Positions 45,272 through 54,300 of a DNA stretch of 64,000 nt are shown piece by piece; position 1 is the stretch's first letter; every line of letters begins with the position of its first letter. A model generated the notes under the pieces. It searched no databases. It was given only the letters and a program-made list of their open reading frames with translations, and was not told the origin of the DNA. Location: positions 1 through 64,000 of the forward strand of contig NZ_RQZF01000008.1 in assembly GCF_003858455.1 (NCBI RefSeq), written 5' to 3'. Origin of the DNA: Schaalia canis (GTDB lineage: Bacteria; Actinomycetota; Actinomycetes; Actinomycetales; Actinomycetaceae). The position numbers and the translations under genes were made by a program.

Positions 45272-46599
45272 AGGTGGACCTCCTCGTCCTCGGCCGGGGC
45301 GGGGGGAAGAAGGGCAAGCTGGGTGACTCGTCGGCCTTGCATCTGGGTAACGGCAATGACGGCGCCAGCAATCTTGAGGCGATCCCCCACCACGGGTACG
45401 CGTCCCAGGTGGGTCATCACCAGTCCGGCAAGGGTTTCATAGGGGCCATCATCGGGCAGGATGATGCCGACTCGCTGGGCTAATTCGTCTGGGCGTAGCG
45501 TGCCCGGAACAAGGTATGTCCCATCAGGACGTTGGCGGATTCCTAGGCGTCGCATATCGTGTTCATCGGCAACCTCACCAACAATTTCTTCAACAACGTC
45601 TTCGAGGGTGACAATGCCAGAGACGCCGCCGTATTCATCGACGACGACGGCCATTTGGACGCCCTCGTCACGGAGTTGAAGCATGAGCGGGCCAAGGGGC
45701 ACGGTTTCGGGCACCTTGGGTGCCTCAGTCATCAGGGATGACGAGACGACAGGAACTTCACTGCGACGCTCGTAAGGGACGGCGATGGCGCGGCGCAGGC
45801 TAACAATGCCGACGATATCGTCACTGTCATCACCGATCACGGGGAAACGAGAATGTCCGGTTTCACGGGCTCGGTCAACAACGTCGGCTGCGCTGGCAGA
45901 TTCAGGCAGGGTGTGGAGGAGTCCACGGTCGGTCATGACGTCCACAGCAGTGAGTTCACCAATGCGGATGGAGTTGGTCAGCAGCGCCGCAGTTGAGGTA
46001 TCGAGGGTGCCCTCCTGAGCGGAGTGACGCACCAGGGCGGCAAGTTCCGACGATGAGCGCGCGGCTGAGATTTCCTCTTGGGGCTCGATGCCTACGGCAC
46101 GCAGCATGGCGTTAGCGACACGGGTAAGGACCCGAATCAGAGGGCTGAAGATGGCGGTGAATGCCATTTGGAAGGGGACAACCACGCCAGCGGTTTCTAA
46201 AGGCTTTGCCAAAGCAAGGTTTTTGGGGATGAGTTCTCCAACCAGCATGGAAAAAGCGTTGACAACTACCGCTGACACAGCCAGGGCGATAGCGGTGGCA
46301 AGTGCGGAGGCCACTCCTATATGTCCCATGAAGTGGGCCAGGATATTCGTCAAAGATGTTTGGGTCGTGTACCCCAACAAGATGGTCGTGAGAGTAATAC
46401 CGATCTGAGCGCCAGATAACTGGGTCGATAGCGTGCGTGTCGCTCGCAAAACCTGCGCAGCACGCTTGTCTCCTTCAACAGAACGGCGTTCGACAACAGC
46501 TTGATCGAGAGCAACGAGAGAGAACTCTGCCGCAACAAAGAGGAAGGTTCCTGCTGTCAGGACCACGCCCAGAATGAGCATGAGAATGTCAACGATCAC
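45268..46599 (-). CDS. CNNM/CorC-type membrane protein with CBS and CorC_HlyC domains
   Basis: The 443-residue protein has a DUF21 domain with four hydrophobic segments (LVGELIPKNLALAKP), a CBS pair (about 215-335, ending in VVVDEYGGVSGIVTLEDVVE) and the C-terminal CorC_HlyC domain (about 350-430, with LAGLVMTHLGRVP). It is a probable divalent-cation transport or homeostasis protein, full length for the family. It is first in a two-gene operon with its shorter paralogue. Confidence 0.88.
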   Translation of the reverse strand: MIVDILMLILGVVLTAGTFLFVAAEFSLVALDQAVVERRSVEGDKRAAQVLRATRTLSTQLSGAQIGITLTTILLGYTTQTSLTNILAHFMGHIGVASALATAIALAVSAVVVNAFSMLVGELIPKNLALAKPLETAGVVVPFQMAFTAIFSPLIRVLTRVANAMLRAVGIEPQEEISAARSSSELAALVRHSAQEGTLDTSTAALLTNSIRIGELTAVDVMTDRGLLHTLPESASAADVVDRARETGHSRFPVIGDDSDDIVGIVSLRRAIAVPYERRSEVPVVSSSLMTEAPKVPETVPLGPLMLQLRDEGVQMAVVVDEYGGVSGIVTLEDVVEEIVGEVADEHDMRRLGIRQRPDGTYLVPGTLRPDELAQRVGIILPDDGPYETLAGLVMTHLGRVPVVGDRLKIAGAVIAVTQMQGRRVTQLALLPPAPAEDEEVHL

Positions 46600-46929
46600 G
46601 CGACATCACACCTCAATGACGCCGGGATGCCACGTTCGCGCGCATGAGGGGAGGTTGCGGATGCCTGTTGGCGATAACTGTCACTGTCCATGATGCATTG
46701 ATCCTACAGGCAGGCGAGGGCGATAGAGATGTGAATGTGACGTATGTGGACGATCCTGAGCCTCCACACGCGCCGACGCTCACCCTGGTCGACATCGGTG
46801 GGCACGACACACCGCACCCTCTTTCAAAGAAATGGTCAAGAGTGGTTACAGCACAGCTCTGAAACCCTCCCAAATGTTGTCAAAAGCACACACACCTGGG
46901 ACTTTCGTCATATTATGAGAGCCAACAGT

Positions 46930-46943
46930 TATCAACGTTGATA
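46930..46943. promoter_or_regulatory. Perfect palindrome upstream of kgd
   Basis: TATCAACGTTGATA is a perfect 14-base palindrome ending 16 bases before the kgd frame. It overlaps the expected 5' leader and looks like a dimeric regulator site. The rest of 46600-46929 holds no supported gene, only AT-richer promoter-like sequence (CATATTATGAG near 46910). Confidence 0.5.
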
Positions 46944-46959
46944 TCAACCTGTATGGAAA

Positions 46960-49900
46960 ATGGAGACGACGGTGAAGGACACTTCCTCCCCTAACGATTG
47001 GATCGTCGAACGTATGCACCGCCAATACCAGGAAGACCCCTCATCGGTCGATCAATCCTGGCGCGATCACTTCGCCGGTGCCCCCCAACAAATCCGTCCC
47101 ATCGCTCCCCCGCCGCCTCCCGCGCCGCCCTCGTCAGACAGCCACGGCCAGCCCTTGCCCCACCAAGCTCCCGCCCCAACACCCGTGGCAGAAGCGGAAA
47201 CCCCCTCAAAGCCCTTCCCACCACGCGGCGAACACCACCACGAGGCCCTCCCCCCGGCCGAGGCCACCCCGGAAGTCAGCGTCACCGCCGAGGAATCCTT
47301 CTCTCCTACCGCCCATATTGACGAAGAACGCCCCAACACCGTCTCCGTCACACGATCCGACCTTCCCCCCGCACCACCCTCCGTCCTCGCTGACGCCACC
47401 AGCCCCTATACACGCCGTGGCATCATCGACGAACGTGCCGCTGCCCGAGGCGCAGCCCCCGTGGCAGAGGACTATTCCGAGGTACTTCGCGGTATTGCCC
47501 GAGCTACCGCGAAAAACATGGATGAATCCATCCAGGTTCCCACCGCCACCTCCACCCGCCAGGTTCCCGCTAAGCTCCTCATCGAAAACCGCGCCCTACT
47601 CAACACTCACCTGGCCCGTACCGTTGGCGGCAAGGTTTCCTTCACCCACCTCATCGGCTACGCCATCGTTGAGGCCCTCTGTGAAATGCCGCAGATGAAC
47701 GTGCGCTACAGCGTCGTTGACGGCAAACCCACCATGGAACACCTCGCCCACGTCGGCTTTGGCCTTGCCATTGACGTGCCCAAAGCTGACGGCAGTCGTT
47801 CCCTCATTGTCCCCGTCCTCAAGCAAGCTGACCTGCTCACCTTCCCAGAGTTCGTCGCCGCCTACCAAGACATCGTGGCTCGCGCACGCAAGGGAGAACT
47901 TACCGCCGACGATTTCAAGGGCGGCACCGTTTCCGTCACCAACCCCGGCACCCTGGGCACCACCACTTCCGTACCTCGCCTGATGAACGGCCAAGGCCTC
48001 ATTATTGGCGTGGGTGCCACCGAATACCCGGCCGAGTTTGCCGGTGTCTCTCCCAAACGCCTGGCCCGCATGGGCATCGGCAAGACCATGTTCATGTCCT
48101 CCACCTATGACCACCGCGTGATCCAAGGTGCAGCATCAGGTGAGTTCCTCCGCCTCATCTCCCAAAAACTCTCTGGTCAAGACGGCTTCTACGACCGTGT
48201 CTTTGACGCCCTCCAAGTCCCCCACCTGCCCTACCGGTGGGAGCCCGACCACGAGTACGACCCTGAGCGCGACAAAGGCAAGCCCTCACGCATTACTGAA
48301 ATCATCCACGCCTACCGTTCCCGCGGGCACCTCGCGGCTGACACTGACCCCCTGGCCTACCGGGTGCGCCGCCACCCCGACCTGGACATCACCCGCTATG
48401 GCCTGAGCGTGTGGGACCTTGATCGGGCCTTCCCCACCGGAGGTTTTGGCGGGGAAAACCAAATGCTCCTGCGTGACATCCTCTTCCGCCTGCGCGACAC
48501 CTACACCCGCTCAGTGGGCATCGAATACATGCACATCCAAGACCCCGAGCAGCGCGTCTGGGTTCAACAGCGCATTGAACAGCCCTACGAGCCGCCCACT
48601 CACTCTGAGCAGCTCCACATCCTCGATACCCTCATCCACGCTGAGGCCTTCGAAGAGTTCCTTCAGACCAAGTACGTCGGCCAGAAGCGGTTCTCCCTTG
48701 AAGGCGGCGAGTCCCTCATCCCCCTGCTTGATGCGATCTTGGCTCACTCCGCCACTCACGGCATCCATGAAGTCGCCATCGCCATGGCCCACCGCGGGCG
48801 TTTGAACGTGCTTGCCAATCTTGCTGGTAAGTCCTATGCCCAAATCTTCTCCGAGTTTGAGGGCAATCAGGATCCTCGAACCGTCCAGGGATCCGGTGAC
48901 GTGAAATACCACCTGGGCACCGAAGGTATCTACACCATTGGGGATGGAATGGCCACCAAGGTGTATATGGCTGCCAATCCCTCTCACCTTGAGGCCGCAA
49001 ACGGCGTCCTTGAAGGTATCGTTCGCGCCAAGCAGGATCGCCTCGATGATCCCTCACTGCCCATCGTGCCCGTACTCATCCACGGCGATGCCGCCTTCAT
49101 TGGCCAGGGCGTCGTCCAGGAAACCCTCAATATAAGCCAGCTACGCGGCTACCGCACCGGCGGCACCATCCACATTATTGTCAATAACCAGATCGGCTTC
49201 ACCACCGGCCCGACCTCGGGCCGCTCGACACGCTACCCCACTGACCTGGCCAAGGGCTTGCAAATCCCGATCCTGCACGTCAATGCTGACGACCCTGAAT
49301 CCGTCGTACGAGTGGCTCAACTGGCAGCCGAGTACCGCGAGGAGTTCCACAAGGACGTCATCATCGACATGGTCTGCTACCGCCGCCGCGGTCACAATGA
49401 GGGCGACGACCCCTCAATGACCCAACCCGTCATGTACGGCATGATCCACCGCTTGCCCTCCACCCGCGAGGTGTACACGCGTAACCTCGTGGGCCGCGGC
49501 CAGCTCACTGCTGAGGAAGCCCAATCCTCCATCGATGCCTACGAGGCAGAACTCGGGCACATCCTTGTTGAAACTCGCGCGAAGGGATGGTCTCCCGACG
49601 AGGTCGAGGGCGATACTCCCAAGGATTGGGAACTGCCCGAATCCCAGCGTCCCGGCGAGGGCATGATGATTGGTTGGACGTCAGCCGCAGACCCCAACAC
49701 CATCGCCCGCATCGGTGAGGCCCACGTGGCCTTCCCCGCTGACTTCACACCCCACCCCAAGATCGCACAACTGTGTGAACGTCGTGCTCAGATGGCGCGT
49801 GGTGAAGTGCCTATCGATTGGGGCTTTGGTGAACTCCTTGCCCTGGGGTCACTGCTCATGGAGGGAACGCCCGTTCGCGTATCCGGCCAGGATGCTCGCC

Positions 49901-50835
49901 GTGCGACCTTCGTCCAACGCCACGCTGTCCTGCACGACAACACCAATGGCCGCGAGTTCACGCCACTGCGTTTCCTCACAGGCGACCAGGCAGAGTTTGA
50001 TATCTATGATTCTCCCCTGTCTGAGTATGCGGTGATGGCCTTTGAATACGGCTACTCCGTTGAGCGGCCCGACGCTCTTGTCATTTGGGAAGCCCAGTTC
50101 GGTGATTTCGCCAATGGCGCCCAGACAGTTGTTGATGAGTTCGTTTCCTCGGCTGAACAGAAATGGCAGCAGCGCTCATCTGTAGTGCTCTTGCTCCCCC
50201 ACGGCTTTGAAGGCCAAGGCCCTGACCACTCATCAGCCCGCATTGAGCGTTACCTGCAGCTTGCCGCCGAAGACAATATGTGGATCGTGCAGCCGTCAAC
50301 CCCGGCCAACCACTTCCACATGCTGCGCGAGCAGGCCTACCGCCGTCCGCGTAAGCCTCTTGTGGTCTTTTCTCCCAAGCAGCTCCTGCGCCTCCCGGCC
50401 GCTACCTCAAGCCTGGAGGACTTCACCGGTGGAGGCTTCCAGCCCGTCATTGACGAGGTCAACGCCGACGTCCTCGCCCAGAGTGTCGATCGTATTGTCC
50501 TGTGCTCGGGTCGTCTCTACTACGACCTGGTCCGCGAGCGCGACGCCCGAGGCGAAAACCGCACGGCCATTATTCGCCTTGAGCAGCTCTACCCCTTACC
50601 GACCGATGAGGTGAAGGACCTTATTGGACGCTGGCCTGATGCTGAACTTGTGTGGGCTCAAGACGAGCCTCAAAACCAGGGCGCGTGGCCTTTCGTGGCG
50701 CTCAATCTGGTGCCTGAACTGGGCCGTCCCGTGCGCCTCGTGTCCCGCCCGGCTTCAGCAACGACGGCGGCGGGCCGTGCAGCTCTGCATAAGGAGCAGC
50801 ACGCCACCCTCTTGGAAGAGACTTTCCGCCGCTAA
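46960..50835 (+). CDS. kgd: Multifunctional 2-oxoglutarate dehydrogenase E2-E1 / 2-oxoglutarate decarboxylase
   Basis: This 1291-residue protein has the actinobacterial Kgd layout. A short E1-type N-terminus (NDWIVERMHRQYQEDP), a Pro/Ala-rich linker (about 50-165), an E2-like acyltransferase domain (about 175-420, with STYDHRVIQGAASGEFL) and thiamine-dependent E1 (about 450-1290: MAHRGRLNVLANL, HGDAAFIGQGVVQETLN, NNQIGFTT). It converts 2-oxoglutarate to succinyl-CoA with E2/E3 partners, or can yield succinic semialdehyde, which GabD can oxidise. No lipoyl domain is present, as usual. GTG 46972, with GGAG six bases before it, may be the true start. A terminator follows. Confidence 0.95.
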   Translation: METTVKDTSSPNDWIVERMHRQYQEDPSSVDQSWRDHFAGAPQQIRPIAPPPPPAPPSSDSHGQPLPHQAPAPTPVAEAETPSKPFPPRGEHHHEALPPAEATPEVSVTAEESFSPTAHIDEERPNTVSVTRSDLPPAPPSVLADATSPYTRRGIIDERAAARGAAPVAEDYSEVLRGIARATAKNMDESIQVPTATSTRQVPAKLLIENRALLNTHLARTVGGKVSFTHLIGYAIVEALCEMPQMNVRYSVVDGKPTMEHLAHVGFGLAIDVPKADGSRSLIVPVLKQADLLTFPEFVAAYQDIVARARKGELTADDFKGGTVSVTNPGTLGTTTSVPRLMNGQGLIIGVGATEYPAEFAGVSPKRLARMGIGKTMFMSSTYDHRVIQGAASGEFLRLISQKLSGQDGFYDRVFDALQVPHLPYRWEPDHEYDPERDKGKPSRITEIIHAYRSRGHLAADTDPLAYRVRRHPDLDITRYGLSVWDLDRAFPTGGFGGENQMLLRDILFRLRDTYTRSVGIEYMHIQDPEQRVWVQQRIEQPYEPPTHSEQLHILDTLIHAEAFEEFLQTKYVGQKRFSLEGGESLIPLLDAILAHSATHGIHEVAIAMAHRGRLNVLANLAGKSYAQIFSEFEGNQDPRTVQGSGDVKYHLGTEGIYTIGDGMATKVYMAANPSHLEAANGVLEGIVRAKQDRLDDPSLPIVPVLIHGDAAFIGQGVVQETLNISQLRGYRTGGTIHIIVNNQIGFTTGPTSGRSTRYPTDLAKGLQIPILHVNADDPESVVRVAQLAAEYREEFHKDVIIDMVCYRRRGHNEGDDPSMTQPVMYGMIHRLPSTREVYTRNLVGRGQLTAEEAQSSIDAYEAELGHILVETRAKGWSPDEVEGDTPKDWELPESQRPGEGMMIGWTSAADPNTIARIGEAHVAFPADFTPHPKIAQLCERRAQMARGEVPIDWGFGELLALGSLLMEGTPVRVSGQDARRATFVQRHAVLHDNTNGREFTPLRFLTGDQAEFDIYDSPLSEYAVMAFEYGYSVERPDALVIWEAQFGDFANGAQTVVDEFVSSAEQKWQQRSSVVLLLPHGFEGQGPDHSSARIERYLQLAAEDNMWIVQPSTPANHFHMLREQAYRRPRKPLVVFSPKQLLRLPAATSSLEDFTGGGFQPVIDEVNADVLAQSVDRIVLCSGRLYYDLVRERDARGENRTAIIRLEQLYPLPTDEVKDLIGRWPDAELVWAQDEPQNQGAWPFVALNLVPELGRPVRLVSRPASATTAAGRAALHKEQHATLLEETFRR

Positions 50836-50859
50836 GGTGAGTTCTCTTCCAACCCCTCA

Positions 50860-50907
50860 GGCTCCCACGGTCACACCCCCAGATTCGACCGTGGGAGCCC
50901 ACTTTTT
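50860..50907 (+). terminator. Rho-independent terminator of kgd
   Basis: A perfect 13-base stem (50860-50872 with 50887-50899) is followed by CACTTTTT. It lies 25 bases after the kgd stop. Confidence 0.9.
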
Positions 50908-51008
50908 GTGAGGCTTTTATTGCGGCTCAGCGACTATCGGGGTGTGCCCATGCTGGAAGTGCTAAGCGATGGGTATCGTTGTTATAGACGTCCGAGGGAA
51001 GGTGACCC

Positions 51009-51608
51009 ATGCGTATCTGCGTAATCGGTGACGAGCTTGTTGCTGGAACTGGAGACCCTCGTGCCCTCGGCTGGGTTGGTCGCGTCATCGCTCGCACAGT
51101 TTTTCCCACCTCTCCTACTGTGATGTCCTTAGCTGTTCCAGGAGAGAGCACCGCTGCTTTAATGGCTCGCTGGGAGTATGAGGTTGTCTCACGCTGGGCA
51201 CAAGACGATCCTTTTTTCCTTGTGGTGGCTGTTGGAACCGTCGATATTACTTCGGGGATTTCCACGCCTCGCTCTCGCCTGAATCTGGCGAATATCCTTG
51301 ACCAGGCTGCCGCGCGGGGGATTCCCTGCATGGTTGTTGGCCCCCCGCCCCTTGCCGGTGTTGATCGCGTCGAAATTCAAAAGCTCTCGCGCGCGTGCTC
51401 TGAGGTTGCCCAACGGCGCGGTATTCCCTTTATTGACACCTTTACCCCGCTTCTCGGGCACGACCAGTGGTTTGAAGAGATGGCGATTTCCGAGGTTCGT
51501 TCTGCTACCGGGGCGACTTTGCCTGGGCAAGCTGGGTATGCCTTAATGGCGTGGCTGGTGTTGCATCAGGGCTGGTACGAGTGGACGGGCACCGAGCCGA
51601 GAACCTGA
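51009..51608 (+). CDS. Degenerate SGNH/GDSL-hydrolase-like protein
   Basis: The 199-residue protein has the SGNH fold order: block I at the start (VIGDELVAGTGDP), block II near 45 (LAVPGESTAALM), block III (VVAVGTVDI) and a block V position near 178 (LPGQAGYALMAW). The nucleophile Ser of GDS is Glu here, the GxND Asn is not at its place, and the C-terminal Asp-x-x-His is missing. It is therefore unlikely to be an esterase and may bind a ligand instead. No signal peptide. Ribosome site AGGGAAGG lies before ATG 51009. Function unknown. Confidence 0.72.
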   Translation: MRICVIGDELVAGTGDPRALGWVGRVIARTVFPTSPTVMSLAVPGESTAALMARWEYEVVSRWAQDDPFFLVVAVGTVDITSGISTPRSRLNLANILDQAAARGIPCMVVGPPPLAGVDRVEIQKLSRACSEVAQRRGIPFIDTFTPLLGHDQWFEEMAISEVRSATGATLPGQAGYALMAWLVLHQGWYEWTGTEPRT

Positions 51609-51730
51609 GGTTTCACTATTGGAGTGTAGGTCCCTGACCAATCGGCACCGTGAAAACCCAGCCTCGACGGCATCCTTGTGCTGAGCTCAGCATTCACTTC
51701 ACGAGGTTCAGCCTCTCTGGAGGCTGGTTG

Positions 51731-51830
51731 TGTACCAGTTATCGCGTGCTGTACCACTTAGCGCTTTATGTACACGGTGTACCGCGTACATAAAGCGCTA
51801 CCGTGTACATGAAGTGCTGAGGCGTACAGC
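51731..51830. repeat. GTAC-rich palindromic intergenic element
   Basis: A perfect 15-base inverted repeat (TAGCGCTTTATGTAC at 51759-51773 and its complement at 51786-51800) encloses a 12-base loop that itself contains CGGT/ACCG. Around it GTAC recurs seven times (near 51732, 51751, 51770, 51778, 51786, 51805 and 51823). The window start (about 19-64) has a related set, sharing ATGTACAC and GTACATGAA. It lies within the 51609-51980 gap, which has no other gene. Confidence 0.6.
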
Positions 51831-51920
51831 AAGGACCGCATCTGCTTGCAGGGCGAGAACAGCCCAAAGAAGAAATGCGAAGAAGAAACGCAAAGAAGCG
51901 GCGCAGAGAGAAGCGCTATG

Positions 51921-51954
51921 AAAAAGTGCCCGGGGCTTTCGCCTCCGGGCACTT
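51921..51954 (-). terminator. Terminator of the bL37 gene
   Basis: AAGTGCCCGG (51924-51933) pairs with CCGGGCACTT (51945-51954); on the minus strand TTT follows directly, giving TTTTT with the stem end. Confidence 0.85.
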
Positions 51955-51980
51955 CTTAACGACGAGGTCGTTCCAACAAC

Positions 51981-52055
51981 TCAGGCGTTGGGACGCTTGC
52001 CGTGGTTTGCACCGCGCTTGGCGCGTGCACGACGCTTACGGCCACGCTTCGACAT
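51981..52055 (-). CDS. 50S ribosomal protein bL37-like (24 residues)
   Basis: A 24-codon frame on the minus strand reads MSKRGRKRRARAKRGANHGK then RPNA and stop. It is very basic (more than 40% Lys/Arg) and has the ANHGKRPN ending that I recognise from the tiny actinobacterial large-subunit protein bL37. GGAGACGGAA lies just before ATG 52055, and a strong terminator follows 26 bases after the stop, so it is a complete single-gene unit. It would bind rRNA. The assignment rests on memory of the family, not on a search. Confidence 0.82.
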   Translation of the reverse strand: MSKRGRKRRARAKRGANHGKRPNA

Positions 52056-52207
52056 TTCCGTCTCCATTCAACGATCGGACTCAACTGGGTTATTCTCCCA
52101 CATTCTGCGCAGCACTCACAACGCGGCAGCCCATAATGTGTCCCATTTTGCGCCGCACCTGACACTGCGGCTCGCATGATCGAAGGAAAACACAGACAAT
52201 AGACATT

Positions 52208-52708
52208 ATGAATCTTCTGCGTTTCCTTTCACGCCCTCTGCTGGCTGCTCCCTTCATCGTCGATGGGGCCAGTGCTCTGTTCGCTCCTGAATCTCACGTT
52301 GCCCGTGCTCGCGCCATCACCGAGCCTTGCCAGCCCGTCCTTGAAAAGTTTGGTATTGAGTGCACTGACGAGGATCTCACCCTCGCCTCACGCGCAATGG
52401 GCGCCACCAGTCTTGTCGCTGGCCTGATGCTGGCCACCGGTCGCGCACCTCGTACCAGCGCAGCAGTCCTCACGGCTTTGTCTGTCCCCGTGGCCCTCGT
52501 CAATAACCCTTTGTGGACCGCACGCACATCGAATGCTCGTAGTGAGATGGCTTCGGGGCTCTTCCGTGGGCTGGCCCTCACGGGTGGTCTTGCTATTGCG
52601 ATGACAGATCGCGAGGGATCGCCCTCGGCAGCGTGGCGTGTCCGCAAGTGGAAGGCCGAACGCGCCCTTGCCGCCCAGCAGATCCGGGCTGACCACGGGC
52701 TGTCCTGA
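52208..52708 (+). CDS. DoxX-family membrane protein
   Basis: The 166-residue protein starts with RFLSRPLLAAPFIVDGASAL and has about four hydrophobic segments, the DoxX layout common in Actinobacteria. The family is linked to redox and detoxification roles, often poorly defined. It begins nine bases before the end of a spacing that leads straight into aroA (8-base gap between the two genes), so it may be transcribed with aroA and rsgA. Confidence 0.78.
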   Translation: MNLLRFLSRPLLAAPFIVDGASALFAPESHVARARAITEPCQPVLEKFGIECTDEDLTLASRAMGATSLVAGLMLATGRAPRTSAAVLTALSVPVALVNNPLWTARTSNARSEMASGLFRGLALTGGLAIAMTDREGSPSAAWRVRKWKAERALAAQQIRADHGLS

Positions 52709-52716
52709 GGGCGTGC

Positions 52717-54300
52717 ATGTCGCATCATCGCGCCGCTGAAGGCCCGTTCTGGCCCGCGCCGGTGGCCAGCGCTCCCCTGTCGGCTGTCCTTAGCGTGCCT
52801 GGGTCAAAGTCTGTGACCGCGCGGGCGCTTCTCTTGGCAGCACTAGCGGATAGACCCTCCCTACTTGAGGGTGCTTTGGCCTCACGCGACACGGAGCTCA
52901 TGGCCGAGGCTCTTCGGACCTTCGGGGCAACCATCACCCCCGCCGATGCCGAGCATAGCGGTGAGGCACATGCTGGGATGCTGCATATTGAGCCCATGCC
53001 CGCCCCCGCACATTCTGCTATCGCTGACCGCGTCATCCACTGCGGCCTGGCGGGAACCGTCATGCGTTTTCTGCCTCTTATTGCGGCCCTCTACCCTGGC
53101 GCTACTCGTTTCGAGGGCGATCTGGAAGCCTTGGCGCGCCCTATGGCTCCGCTGTTGGATGTTGCTCGCCAGCTCGGCGCTGAGGTGATCTGTCACGGCG
53201 AACCGGGCCACCTGCCTTTTACCGTGATGGGAGTGCCACCTCAAAGGAATGGTCACTTTTCCTTCCCGCAGGTGATTGAGGTTGATGCGTCATCGTCCTC
53301 GCAATTTCTTAGTGCTGCGTTGCTGGCCGCTCCTCTTGTGGGGGCGCTTGACGGGCAACCACATGTGATCCGCCCCCGTGGTGAGGTTGTTTCTCTTCCG
53401 CATGTCCACATGACTGCTGAGTCTCTGCTTGCTCGGGGAATCCGCGTGAGCTCTCATCCGGTCTCTGATGCCGATGTTGAGAGCCTCCATGGTGCAGCCA
53501 CTCGAAATGATGAGCATTGGCATGATGTGGCTCACGATGATGATGTACAAAGACCTTCATGGACGGTTCATCCGGGCTTACCTGCGGGGGGCCGCTTTTC
53601 TGTTGAGCCTGATCTTTCCAACGCCGGTGTTTTCTTAGTCGCAGCCATGCTGACGGCGGGTAGCGTGAGGATTCGTCACTGGCCGAAGCACACCACGCAG
53701 GCGGGAGATGCCTGGCGCTCTCTGTTGGCTTCCTTAGGTGCCAAGGTTGTCCGCGATCATGATGATCTTGTCCTGACCGGGCCACGCGATCAGTCTGGAC
53801 GTCCTTCTTACCCGGGTTTTTCGTGGGATCTTTCTGCTATTGGGGAGCTCACTCCCACTATTGCTGCCCTTGCACTTTTTGCCTCGTCACCGTGTGAACT
53901 GCGCGGCGTTGCCCATATTCGCGGGCATGAGACGGATCGCCTCGCTGCCCTCGCGGCAGAGATTCGACGCCTTGGTGGCGAGGTGGTTGAGCACGATGAT
54001 GGCCTCACCATTACTCCGCAGGCTCGTTTACTTCACCCTCTGCGGAGTGCGGATTTGGAATCCTACGCCGATCACCGGATGGCGACTTTTGGCGCTCTGG
54101 TGGGTCTGCGCGTGCCGGGTGTGCGCGTCGCTCATATTGAGACAACTGCGAAGACTTTTCCGGGTTTTGCGCAGATGTGGCAGGCTTGTGTGCCTACAGA
54201 AATGCCGATTGCGCCGGGGTTTTCTTCACCTGCGCGGGTGGAGTCCTATTCTGGTGATCCTGTCATTTTGCCCCCATCGTCGTCTCAGGAGGCCCAGTAA
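52717..54300 (+). CDS. aroA: 3-phosphoshikimate 1-carboxyvinyltransferase (EPSP synthase)
   Basis: The enzyme joins phosphoenolpyruvate to shikimate 3-phosphate on the way to chorismate. Seen are LSVPGSKSVTARALLLAALA near the N-terminus, GLAGTVMRFLP with the substrate-binding Arg, EVDASSSSQFLSAALLAAP, the catalytic EPDLSNAGVFL and the C-terminal YADHRMATFGALVGLR. At 527 residues it is longer than usual (about 430-450): there is an insert near residues 248-283 rich in His and Asp (NDEHWHDVAHDDDVQ) and a C-terminal tail. It overlaps rsgA by one base (TAATG). Confidence 0.94.
   Translation: MSHHRAAEGPFWPAPVASAPLSAVLSVPGSKSVTARALLLAALADRPSLLEGALASRDTELMAEALRTFGATITPADAEHSGEAHAGMLHIEPMPAPAHSAIADRVIHCGLAGTVMRFLPLIAALYPGATRFEGDLEALARPMAPLLDVARQLGAEVICHGEPGHLPFTVMGVPPQRNGHFSFPQVIEVDASSSSQFLSAALLAAPLVGALDGQPHVIRPRGEVVSLPHVHMTAESLLARGIRVSSHPVSDADVESLHGAATRNDEHWHDVAHDDDVQRPSWTVHPGLPAGGRFSVEPDLSNAGVFLVAAMLTAGSVRIRHWPKHTTQAGDAWRSLLASLGAKVVRDHDDLVLTGPRDQSGRPSYPGFSWDLSAIGELTPTIAALALFASSPCELRGVAHIRGHETDRLAALAAEIRRLGGEVVEHDDGLTITPQARLLHPLRSADLESYADHRMATFGALVGLRVPGVRVAHIETTAKTFPGFAQMWQACVPTEMPIAPGFSSPARVESYSGDPVILPPSSSQEAQ

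Noticed and set aside
44225-46599. True hemolysins, as the old family name suggests
   Set aside because: The DUF21-CBS layout marks CNNM/CorC-type membrane proteins; nothing indicates a secreted toxin.
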